From NCBI GenBank assembly GCA_016287995.1, contig JAEEXW010000223.1, positions 1 to 5,422 on the forward strand: a stretch of 5,422 nucleotides of DNA. Direction: 5' to 3'. The stretch comes from Bacteroidales bacterium. GTDB taxonomy: Bacteria; Bacteroidota; Bacteroidia; Bacteroidales; UBA3824. The position numbers were made by a program, and so were the translations under genes. Under the pieces are notes generated by a model. That model did no database searches. It had not been told where the DNA came from and saw only the letters and a list, made by a program, of their open reading frames with translations. Shown here one piece after another: positions 1 to 5,422 of the stretch. Numbering within the stretch: position 1 is the stretch's first letter; each line of letters begins with the position of its first letter.

Positions 1-1253
1 TCGGTTATATTTCTTTTACTAAACAGTTAACCCCCGATTGGGAAAAATATTGGAAATCACCTGATACTAAATTAGTTCACTTTATCGGAAAAGATAATAT
101 CGTTTTCCACTGCATAGTTTTTCCGTCAATTTTGAAAGCGGAAGGCACTTACATTTTGCCGGACAATGTTCCCGCAAACGAATTTTTGAACCTTGAAAAC
201 GATAAAATTTCAACATCAAGAAACTGGGCTGTTTGGTTGCACGAATACAACGAAGATTTTCCGGGCAAACAAGATGTTTTGCGTTACGTTTTAACGGCTA
301 ACGCGCCCGAAACCAAAGACAACGATTTTACGTGGAAAGATTTTCAACAGCGCAATAATTCTGAATTGGTTGCAGTTTTGGGAAATTTTGTTAACCGTAC
401 GCTCTTGTTAACAGAAAAATATTTTTCTAACGTTGTTCCTCAGCCGAATGATTTTACGTCTTCTGACAAAGACGCGTTGGCGGAAATCGCAAAAATCAAA
501 GACGATGTTGAAAAGAGCCTTGAAAACTACCGTTTCCGTGAAGCGTTGAATTTTGCTATGGGCTTAGGACGTCTCGGCAACAAATACATCACCGAACAAG
601 AGCCTTGGAAAGTTTTCAAAAACGATCCCGAAAGAGTGAAAACCATTCTTTATGTAAATCTTCAAATAACGGCTGCAATTTCCACAGTATTAGAACCTTT
701 CATACCGTTCTCAATGAAAAAATTGCGTGGATTTTTAGGTTTGAAAGAAATTTTGGATTGGGACAATATTGATGGTAGAGAACTTTTGAAACCCGGCTCA
801 GTGCTCAACAAATCATCGCTTCTTTTTGAACCGATAACAGACGAAGTTGTTGAGGCTCAAATCGAAAAACTCAACCGCACGAAAATTGAAAATATGAAAA
901 ACAATTTTCAGCCTGCCCCGCAAAAACCGTTAATCAGTTTTGACGATTTTCAGAAATGCGACATTCGCACGGCTACGATTCTCGAAGCGGAAAAAGTTGC
1001 CAAAACCACAAAACTTTTGAAACTGACTGTTGATACCGGCATTGACAAACGCACTTTGGTTTCTGGCATTGCAGAGCATTACGACCCGAAAGAAATCATC
1101 GGCAGAAAAATCTTGATGATTGTAAATCTTGAACCGCGAAAAATTAAAGGCATAGAGTCAAAAGGTATGATTCTCTGCGCAGAAGGCGGCGATAAGAGTC
1201 TGCATTTCCTTAACCCTGACGCGGAATTGGAAAACGGCTGTCAAATAGGATAA
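1..1253 (+). CDS. metG: Methionine--tRNA ligase (MetRS), C-terminal ~416 residues, 5'-truncated by window edge
   Basis: Charges tRNA-Met with methionine in the cytoplasm. The frame is open from position 3, and the usual MetRS start, HIGH motif and zinc region lie outside the window (about 260 residues missing, judged by alignment from memory to the E. coli enzyme). Fragment residues 1-70 are the end of the Rossmann catalytic core: GYIS, then FIGKDN, FHCIVFP, then the KMSKS-equivalent loop, which reads KISTS at 204-218. The anticodon-binding helical domain follows, with GNFVNR and the conserved Pro-Trp (W codon at 606-608), equivalent to the tRNA-anticodon-reading Trp of E. coli MetRS. A linker leads to a Trbp111/EMAPII-like OB-fold tRNA-binding domain from about 933 to the stop, with CDIRTATI, LVSGIAEHY, NLEPRKIKGIESKGMIL. 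The ATG at 132 is internal and not the start. Probably the last gene of its transcript: a terminator candidate lies about 230 bp downstream. Identification is firm; only the N-terminus is unseen. Confidence 0.97.
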   Translation, partial: GYISFTKQLTPDWEKYWKSPDTKLVHFIGKDNIVFHCIVFPSILKAEGTYILPDNVPANEFLNLENDKISTSRNWAVWLHEYNEDFPGKQDVLRYVLTANAPETKDNDFTWKDFQQRNNSELVAVLGNFVNRTLLLTEKYFSNVVPQPNDFTSSDKDALAEIAKIKDDVEKSLENYRFREALNFAMGLGRLGNKYITEQEPWKVFKNDPERVKTILYVNLQITAAISTVLEPFIPFSMKKLRGFLGLKEILDWDNIDGRELLKPGSVLNKSSLLFEPITDEVVEAQIEKLNRTKIENMKNNFQPAPQKPLISFDDFQKCDIRTATILEAEKVAKTTKLLKLTVDTGIDKRTLVSGIAEHYDPKEIIGRKILMIVNLEPRKIKGIESKGMILCAEGGDKSLHFLNPDAELENGCQIG

Positions 1254-1415
1254 AACGGCATTATTAACACAACATACGTAAATGAACAAAATGAATGATA
1301 CGGTTATTGAAAATTTCATTGTACATTTGCAACGTAATAACAAACTAAAATTTAAACAAAATGTTTTTGCATGATGTTTTTCGTTTTTACTTTTTAACTC
1401 TAAACTCCTAAACCT

Positions 1416-1438
1416 TTTGTGTTTTTGTTTTTGTGTTT
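1416..1438. repeat. 23-nt perfect mirror repeat of T and G
   Basis: The sequence reads the same forwards and backwards on one strand around the G at 1427: five T, then GTG, then three T on each side. It is built only of T and G, so it is not a homopurine/homopyrimidine mirror of the classical triplex-forming kind. It may simply be low-complexity sequence. No function is claimed. Confidence 0.5.
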
Positions 1439-1446
1439 AATGATTA

Positions 1447-1456
1447 CTATCGATAG
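1447..1456. promoter_or_regulatory. Perfect 10-bp palindrome CTATCGATAG, possible operator
   Basis: CTATCGATAG is a perfect inverted repeat with no spacer. It lies about 60 bp upstream of the -7 element of the next gene, in otherwise AT-rich non-coding DNA. Its position and symmetry would suit binding by a dimeric regulator, but a 10-bp palindrome can arise by chance and I cannot assign it to a known regulator. Confidence 0.25.
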
Positions 1457-1480
1457 CAACCTGAAATCAACTTTTAAATT

Positions 1481-1518
1481 AAGAAGAAATTGTCTTTTAC
1501 GGCAATTTCTTTTTTTTT
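1481..1518 (+). terminator. Intrinsic terminator candidate (hairpin plus T-tract) downstream of metG
   Basis: The left arm AAGAAATTGTC (1484-1494) pairs with GGCAATTTCTT (1501-1511): eleven pairs including one G-U, with a six-base loop TTTTAC. An outer A/G versus T flank (1481-1483 with 1512-1514) can extend it. A run of T continues unbroken to 1518. This is the shape of a rho-independent terminator for transcription arriving from metG. The stem is AT-rich, so efficiency may be moderate. The T-tract ends exactly where the next gene's -7 element begins. Confidence 0.65.
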
Positions 1519-1525
1519 ATCTTTG
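1490..1525 (+). promoter_or_regulatory. Bacteroidota-type promoter for the polyprenyl synthase/ruvC/porZ cluster
   Basis: TATCTTTG at 1518-1525 fits the Bacteroidota -7 consensus TAnnTTTG exactly. The nearest upstream TTG (-33-like) is at 1490-1492, leaving a 25-base spacer. That is longer than the roughly 17-23 usually quoted, so the upstream element is doubtful. The expected transcription start, about 5-7 bases past the element, would give a 5' leader of only about 10-13 nt before the ATG at 1543. The candidate TTG lies inside the terminator hairpin, so the two elements overlap. Confidence 0.6.
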
Positions 1526-1542
1526 CAGCAAAAATATTTACA

Positions 1543-2511
1543 ATGAAAACATTTGAAGAACTTTTATCACTCGTTAACCGTGAAATCGAGAACTTAAATT
1601 TTCCCTCACAGCCGGAAAATTTTTACGCTCCCGTCAGATACATTCTTTCGCTCGGCGGCAAACGTATGCGCCCTGTTTTTACGCTTATGGCATGCAATCT
1701 TTTTTCCGAGGACGTTTCTAAGGCTATAAAACCCGCACTCGGATTAGAAGTCTTCCATAATTTTACGCTTTTGCACGATGATATTATGGACAACAGCAAT
1801 CTCCGCCGCAAAAAGCCGACCGTCAACGCAAAATGGGGCAACAACATCGCAATCCTCTCCGGCGACGGCATGAGTTATATCGCCTCAAAACTCGTTGCAG
1901 AAAGTCCTAAGGAAGTAAAAGACATGGTGCTTGACATTTTCTTTCAGACGGCGTTGGAGGTTTGCGAAGGTCAACAATACGATATGGATTTTGAGAAGAC
2001 AAATGATGTTACGCTTCAACAATATTTGGAAATGATTCGTCTGAAAACTGCCGTTTTACCGGCGGCGTGTCTCAAAATCGGCGCGTTAATCGGCGGCGCA
2101 AATGATTCTCAGGCACAAAAAATCTACGATGCCGGCATAAAAATCGGTTTGGCTTTTCAATTACAGGACGATTATTTGGACAATTATTCCACACCCGAAA
2201 TTCTTGGCAAACCCGTTGGCGGAGATGTCAACGAATGTAAAAAAACTGTTTTTTATACTCGCATGAATGAAGTCGTAGAAAATGACAAAAAGCAAGAATG
2301 GATAAAATTTTACGAGAATAAAACGCTGGCGTTCAACGACAAACACAATCAGGCAAAACTTTGGTTCAGAAAATACGGCGTTGACCTTTACTGTAAAGAT
2401 TTAGTAGACCATTATTACAACGAGGCCTACAAAATCCTTGATTCAATGGATGTTAACAATATTTCCGTATTAAAAAACTTTGTTGAAAAACTCCGCGTAA
2501 GGATTTCTTAA
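1543..2511 (+). CDS. Polyprenyl synthetase family protein (trans-isoprenyl diphosphate synthase)
   Basis: Adds isopentenyl diphosphate units head-to-tail to an allylic diphosphate, making the trans-prenyl diphosphates used for quinones or as the C15 primer for undecaprenyl carrier lipid; cytosolic and Mg-dependent. The 322 residues are full length for the family. Visible motifs in order: GGKRMRP (38-44, diphosphate binding), first Asp-rich motif DDIMD (79-83) followed by LRRKKPTV, the EGQQYDMDF segment (142-150), RLKTAV (166-171), second Asp-rich motif DDYLD (209-213), and GKPVGGD with KKT (222-235). Five residues before the first Asp-rich motif is Phe74, with Thr75 next. A bulky residue there usually limits products to about C15-C20, so a short-chain FPP/GGPP-type product is inferred, not proven; this is why no ispA or ispB symbol is given. 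The ATG at 1543 is the only sensible start, just past the promoter. ruvC follows 5 bp after the stop. Confidence 0.95.
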   Translation: MKTFEELLSLVNREIENLNFPSQPENFYAPVRYILSLGGKRMRPVFTLMACNLFSEDVSKAIKPALGLEVFHNFTLLHDDIMDNSNLRRKKPTVNAKWGNNIAILSGDGMSYIASKLVAESPKEVKDMVLDIFFQTALEVCEGQQYDMDFEKTNDVTLQQYLEMIRLKTAVLPAACLKIGALIGGANDSQAQKIYDAGIKIGLAFQLQDDYLDNYSTPEILGKPVGGDVNECKKTVFYTRMNEVVENDKKQEWIKFYENKTLAFNDKHNQAKLWFRKYGVDLYCKDLVDHYYNEAYKILDSMDVNNISVLKNFVEKLRVRIS

Positions 2512-2516
2512 AAAAA

Positions 2517-3059
2517 ATGGTGATACTCGGAATTGACCCCGGCACTAACGTTATGGGTTACGGTGTAATCGAAAGCGAGGGTTCAAAAATAAAATGTCTT
2601 GCCGTCGGAGTACTTGATATTCACAAAGTTGAAGATAAGTATTTGAAGTTAAAGATGATATTCGACAGAGTTACCGGTTTGTGCAAAAGTTTTCAGCCCG
2701 ACTGCCTTTCGATTGAGGCACAATTCTACGAAAAAAATGCGCAGTCGATGCTCAAACTCGGTCGTGCTCAGGGGGTTGCGATTGCGGCAGCGGTAAACTT
2801 CGGCGTTGAAGTTTTTGAATACGAACCCCGCAAAATAAAACTTGCCGTTACAGGTTATGGAAACGCTTCTAAGGAGCAGATTTCCAAGATGTTAATCGGC
2901 ACACTAAACTTAACGGAAGTCCCTGACAAGTTTGACGCAACTGACGCACTTGCCGCAGCCGTTTGTCATCACTATCAAAAACGTTTACCCGCAGCCGCAA
3001 AAGGCGCAAACACTTGGGCGGCTTTTATCGCAAACAATCCGAACAGAATTGTGAAATGA
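2517..3059 (+). CDS. ruvC: Crossover junction endodeoxyribonuclease RuvC (Holliday junction resolvase)
   Basis: Cuts Holliday junctions symmetrically as a homodimer, working with the RuvAB branch-migration motor in recombinational repair. The 180-residue length is normal. The RNase H-like fold is clear: first strand VILGIDPG with catalytic Asp7, the IEAQFYEKN segment with catalytic Glu67, and the FDATDALA helix carrying Asp140 and Asp143, so the full acidic tetrad is intact. The RAQG-to-EYEPRKIKLAVTGYGNASKEQ stretch is also typical. The C-terminal tail with NTWAAFIANNPNRI is of the kind I associate with Bacteroidota RuvC. The start is the ATG at 2517; a possible AAGGA lies at 2499-2503, 13 bases upstream inside the preceding gene, a loose spacing. 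It is co-directional with both neighbours, 5 bp after the prenyl synthase stop, and its TGA overlaps the porZ start. ruvA and ruvB are not in the window. Confidence 0.97.
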   Translation: MVILGIDPGTNVMGYGVIESEGSKIKCLAVGVLDIHKVEDKYLKLKMIFDRVTGLCKSFQPDCLSIEAQFYEKNAQSMLKLGRAQGVAIAAAVNFGVEVFEYEPRKIKLAVTGYGNASKEQISKMLIGTLNLTEVPDKFDATDALAAAVCHHYQKRLPAAAKGANTWAAFIANNPNRIVK

Positions 3060-4882
3060 AGTTTTTTTATACACTTGTATTAACGTTTTTGTGGTTTAAT
3101 GTCAACGCACAATTTACTCAGTATCCGTCATTTAACATAGTAAAAAAAGCCTGCGGCTTCGGAGAAAAAAAATTGTGCGTTTGTAATTTTTGTGCGTTTT
3201 TGATAGACCAAGACGGCGAAATAGAATATTTAACAAAAGGGAAACCGCTCACTTCGGCAGAGGTTTCGTGCGGTGGTGCAGAGTTGAGCGGAAAGTTTTT
3301 CGCAATCGGTTATTTAAACGGAGATTTGGACGTTTTTTTGGGGGCATATTCTTTTTCCTTAAAGAATATTTCATTAAATAACAGCAAAATAAATGATATT
3401 TATTGCAGCGATACTTTAATTGTTGCCGCATGCAATTCAGGCGTTGCGGTTGTAGATGTCAACAAAAAAGAAGTGAAAAATTTTTGCGAATTTTTGCAGC
3501 CGGGTTTAAAAGCGAAAATCATTGATAACCAACTTTTTGCTCAAACGGAAAATGCCGCTTATGCTGTTGATTTTTTTGATTTGAATATTGAGGATTTTTA
3601 TCGTTGGAGAATCAGAGACCCCTTTTTAACTGAAAATAACGACATTGATTATTATAAAACACTGATTAAAAACACATTAGCAAATGATAACATCAATTTT
3701 TTAAACAATTCGGCGGACGGAAAAATTTCACTTGGCAAAGAATTTTGGTCGGAAATTTATAAAGGCGAAATTAAAAATCTAAAAAATCCTTTCGGCACAG
3801 ATTTTACATGCGCGTTTTATAATCCGTATAATTCGTCGCATGTTTTTCTCGGCGACTCAAACGGCAAACTATATGAATATAAGAATTTTACGGTAAAAGC
3901 CGAATACGATTTGCACGAAAAAATAATTGACATGGATTGTAATACAGCAGGCGATTTGTTTGTCTTAAAAGAGAAATCTGTTTCTGTTTTTGACCATAAC
4001 GGTGTATGGCACGAGGGAATAAAAATTTCTAACGCCAAAGCAATAAAAAAGATTTCGGACAATGTGTTTTGGTTTTTGCGTGAAAATCAAGGAATTACAG
4101 CGATAAATTTCAGTGGTACGCCTCTTGACTTTTCTGACGATGTTATAAAAAACTTTTATCCCAAAACTTCCGCCGGACAAAATATCGGCTCTTTTGTAAC
4201 GGACGTTTCCATAGCCAACGACGGCAAAATTTGGGTTGGCACCAACAAAGGCATTTGCACTATTAATAACGCCGACGACGTTTTTAAAGACGGCGTTTAT
4301 TTTATAAAACCCATTGTAACAGAGTCTTCCGAAAAAGACGGTAATTATTCACAATACTTACTAAACACAAAACACGTTACGGCAATAGAGAGCGACGGCA
4401 AAGGACGAAAATGGATTTCGACTTTGGGCTCTGGCGTTTTTGTGGTCTCGGAAACCGGCGACGAGGAGATTTTGCGGTTTAACTCAAAAAACTCTGCCCT
4501 ACCCTCCGACACGGTTTATTTTATGAAATATTGCGGCAAGACAGGCGAAGTTTTTTTTGCGACATCTTGCGGATTATGTTCTTATATGACTGATACTCAG
4601 GATAGTCAAAATGATTTGGACAATGTAAAAATCTATCCTAACCCGGTTAGAGAAACTTACAACGGCGAAATATTTATTTCAGGTTTGGAAAATAACTGCG
4701 ACATTAGGATAACTGACATTGCAGGAAACCTCGTCTATAAAACCGTCAGTCAGGGCGGAAAAATATCTTGGGACGGTAAAAATTTAAATTCAAACCGTTG
4801 TGCAACAGGCGTTTATCTAATTTTTATAACGGGATTAAACTCTAAGAACACAACAATAAAAAAACTGTTGATAATAAGGTAG
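3056..4882 (+). CDS. porZ: PorZ-like type IX secretion system protein: beta-propellers plus T9SS C-terminal domain
   Basis: In Porphyromonas gingivalis, PorZ sits on the cell surface in the PorU-PorV-PorQ-PorZ attachment complex and supplies A-LPS for anchoring T9SS cargo. Here 608 residues are seen. A signal peptide covers about 1-18 (MKFFYTLVLTFLWFNVNA, cleavage before QF). Propeller-type repeats follow: FFAIGYLNGDLDVF and INDIYCSDTLIVAACNSGVAVVDV in the first half; IWVGTNKGI (392-400) and RKWISTLGSGVFVVS (451-465) in the second, typical of two-component-regulator-propeller blades. Residues 527-608 are a T9SS type A domain: YPNPVR, then IRITDIAGNLVYKT, W572-DGKN, TGVYL, ending KKLLIIR. The second propeller and the CTD resemble PorZ closely, as I recall the family. 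It is shorter than P. gingivalis PorZ (roughly 770-780 residues). I chose ATG 3056 because the signal peptide begins there; the frame stays open upstream to 2963, inside ruvC. The start overlaps the ruvC stop (ATGA), with no SD site, suggesting translational coupling. The alternative is a generic T9SS-sorted propeller protein. Confidence 0.82.
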   Translation: MKFFYTLVLTFLWFNVNAQFTQYPSFNIVKKACGFGEKKLCVCNFCAFLIDQDGEIEYLTKGKPLTSAEVSCGGAELSGKFFAIGYLNGDLDVFLGAYSFSLKNISLNNSKINDIYCSDTLIVAACNSGVAVVDVNKKEVKNFCEFLQPGLKAKIIDNQLFAQTENAAYAVDFFDLNIEDFYRWRIRDPFLTENNDIDYYKTLIKNTLANDNINFLNNSADGKISLGKEFWSEIYKGEIKNLKNPFGTDFTCAFYNPYNSSHVFLGDSNGKLYEYKNFTVKAEYDLHEKIIDMDCNTAGDLFVLKEKSVSVFDHNGVWHEGIKISNAKAIKKISDNVFWFLRENQGITAINFSGTPLDFSDDVIKNFYPKTSAGQNIGSFVTDVSIANDGKIWVGTNKGICTINNADDVFKDGVYFIKPIVTESSEKDGNYSQYLLNTKHVTAIESDGKGRKWISTLGSGVFVVSETGDEEILRFNSKNSALPSDTVYFMKYCGKTGEVFFATSCGLCSYMTDTQDSQNDLDNVKIYPNPVRETYNGEIFISGLENNCDIRITDIAGNLVYKTVSQGGKISWDGKNLNSNRCATGVYLIFITGLNSKNTTIKKLLIIR

Positions 4883-4890
4883 TTTTTTAT
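4858..4890 (+). terminator. Weak terminator-like hairpin at the end of porZ
   Basis: AAAAAACT (4859-4866) can pair with AGTTTTTT (4881-4888) around a 14-base loop, with G-U pairs possible just inside (GTT against GGT). The right arm doubles as the T-run. It has almost no G-C pairs, so it would be a poor terminator alone and read-through is likely. It includes the porZ stop codon and touches the TTTG of the next promoter. Confidence 0.3.
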
Positions 4891-4921
4891 TTGCGGAAAT
4901 CAGAAAAAAGTTTTACCTTTC
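4890..4921 (+). promoter_or_regulatory. Bacteroidota-type promoter for the gene at the right edge
   Basis: TTTG at 4890-4893 and TACCTTTC at 4914-4921 match the -33 (TTTG) and -7 (TAnnTTTG) consensus with a single mismatch, the final C in place of G. The 20-base spacer is within the usual range. The expected transcription start is at about 4926-4929, giving a leader of about 20 nt with an AAAGGA site. This suggests the last gene is transcribed separately from porZ. Confidence 0.5.
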
Positions 4922-4932
4922 GCCTTGTTTAT

Positions 4933-4938
4933 AAAGGA
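4933..4938 (+). promoter_or_regulatory. SD-like site AAAGGA ahead of the last gene
   Basis: AAAGGA ends 8 bases before the ATG at 4947, good Shine-Dalgarno spacing. It is the best ribosome-binding site in the window, where other starts rely on AT-rich leaders or coupling, and it supports ATG 4947 as a true start. The same bases are the right arm of a hairpin with CCTTT at 4916-4920. Confidence 0.45.
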
Positions 4939-4946
4939 TAAAAGTT

Positions 4947-5422
4947 ATGAAAAATCTTACAATCAGTCATAATTCTATAAAGCAAAGCCTTTTGAGCAGT
5001 TTGATTAATTCACAAGATACTGAAAATCAAAGGTATAACAACATTAAAGCAAGTCTATTGAACAATGCCTCAGTTTTTCCGGTGAATGAAAAATTTGACA
5101 TCAATAGTTTCAAAGACAGTTTAACGGTCTTTTTTACCGACACCTTGAAAATCAAAACCGAAAAAGAAACTTTCGGAGATGACATTTTTGCATTTTCGTT
5201 TTCGCCAGTAGGTTTTGGGCTGATGAAAAAAAGCATTGTTTTTATGCTTTATGATTTTCACCTTTATATAAACGATGTCCCGCAAAAAGAAATCGAAAAC
5301 GCCAACTACACCGAAAACAAAATCACCGGGCTGCTCACCTCCGGCAAGACGGAGCAGATTTACACTTTTGCGGAAGATTATATTTTGAAACTTTATCCGG
5401 AGGAAATCCGCGAGACTGCAAA
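4947..5422 (+). CDS. Hypothetical protein, N-terminal 158 residues, truncated by window edge
   Basis: I do not recognise this protein. The frame is open from the ATG at 4947 to the end of the window without a stop. The start is supported by an SD-like AAAGGA 8 bases upstream and a promoter-like pair at 4890-4921. No signal peptide or membrane segment is evident, so the visible part is probably cytoplasmic. Residues 1-50 are polar and rich in Asn and Ser, and hold a loose duplication: NSIKQSLLSS (9-18) and NNIKASLLNN (31-40), 6 of 10 identical at a 22-residue interval, likely amphipathic helices. Residues 60-115 alternate hydrophobic and polar segments (VFFTDTLKIK, IFAFSFSPVGFG, SIVFMLYDFHLYI), suggesting a beta-rich fold. 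The SGKT at 132-135 is not a Walker A motif, because the GxxxxGK context is missing. G+C rises from about 33% in 4981-5280 to about 45% in the last 140 bases. Confidence 0.7.
   Translation, partial: MKNLTISHNSIKQSLLSSLINSQDTENQRYNNIKASLLNNASVFPVNEKFDINSFKDSLTVFFTDTLKIKTEKETFGDDIFAFSFSPVGFGLMKKSIVFMLYDFHLYINDVPQKEIENANYTENKITGLLTSGKTEQIYTFAEDYILKLYPEEIRETA

Larger units (their letters stand above)
1254..1542. other. Non-coding AT-rich intergenic region between metG and the polyprenyl synthase gene
   Basis: I see no convincing gene in these 289 bases. The only short ORF of note on the + strand (1282-1374, 30 codons) has no ribosome-binding site and no recognisable sequence. An isolated TACATTTG at 1322-1329 matches the Bacteroidota -7 consensus but has no correctly spaced TTG partner. 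The 1380-1440 stretch is low-complexity, T-rich sequence. The supported elements (palindrome, mirror repeat, hairpin and promoter) are listed separately. They fill roughly the last 130 bases, so control of the downstream gene probably sits there. Confidence 0.7.

Noticed and set aside
1322..1329. TACATTTG, an exact match to the -7 consensus TAnnTTTG
   Set aside because: No TTG or TTTG lies 17-23 bases upstream and no gene starts within 200 bases downstream; an 8-mer with two free positions is common in AT-rich sequence.
1282..1374. 30-codon + strand ORF (begins MNKMNDTVIENF) between metG and the prenyl synthase gene
   Set aside because: It has no ribosome-binding site, no promoter with correct spacing upstream and no recognisable motif; an ORF this short is expected by chance in AT-rich intergenic DNA.
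1391..1414. Short CTAAAC-like direct repeats resembling telomere-type units
   Set aside because: There are only two or three imperfect copies of a 6-7 base unit in low-complexity DNA, too few to call a repeat array.
2963..3055. Upstream in-frame extension of the porZ frame starting at the ATG at 2963
   Set aside because: It lies wholly inside ruvC, encodes a basic stretch unlike any secretion signal, and would bury the clear signal peptide that begins at 3056.
5340..5351. SGKT in the last protein as a possible P-loop
   Set aside because: The residues before it are TGLLT, so the glycine spacing of a Walker A motif (GxxxxGK[ST]) is not met, and the surroundings do not form a strand-loop-helix of the usual kind.
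5331..5357. Inverted repeat CTGCTC / GAGCAG with inner CTCCG / CGGAG inside the last gene
   Set aside because: The two pairings compete, there is no T-tract, and it lies mid-frame in a coding region; most likely chance in a locally GC-richer stretch.

Overview
The window looks like chromosomal DNA from a member of the phylum Bacteroidota, most likely an uncultured Bacteroidales-type bacterium. The evidence is an AT-rich sequence, -7 promoter elements of the Bacteroidota form TAnnTTTG, little use of Shine-Dalgarno sites, a methionyl-tRNA synthetase with the Bacteroidota-style KISTS loop, and a protein ending in a type IX secretion (T9SS) C-terminal domain. All genes are on the + strand, and I see no mobile element, CRISPR array, rRNA or tRNA.

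Layout. (1) Positions 1-1253 hold the 3' part of metG: the end of the catalytic domain, the anticodon-binding helical domain and a C-terminal Trbp111-like tRNA-binding domain. (2) Positions 1254-1542 are non-coding and AT-rich. They contain a 10-bp perfect palindrome, a T/G mirror repeat, a convincing intrinsic-terminator hairpin and, directly abutting it, a promoter. (3) Positions 1543-4882 form a tight three-gene cluster: a trans-polyprenyl diphosphate synthase, then ruvC after 5 bp, then porZ, whose start codon overlaps the ruvC stop as ATGA. (4) Positions 4883-4946 hold a weak terminator-like hairpin, a second Bacteroidota-type promoter and an SD-like site. (5) From 4947 to the window edge runs the start of a gene I do not recognise.

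How the genes fit together. The cluster joins isoprenoid chain synthesis, Holliday-junction resolution and a component of the T9SS surface attachment complex. These share no pathway; the link is probably transcriptional. The useful functional inference is that the organism has a type IX secretion system, because PorZ is part of the PorU-PorV-PorQ-PorZ complex that anchors T9SS cargo to A-LPS. This PorZ is shorter than the Porphyromonas gingivalis protein and has an unusual N-terminal cysteine cluster.

I did not find a clearly novel system. The items most worth a second look are the unrecognised partial gene at the right edge, the compact cysteine-rich PorZ and its coupling to ruvC, and the two intergenic regions where a terminator-like hairpin runs straight into the next gene's promoter.
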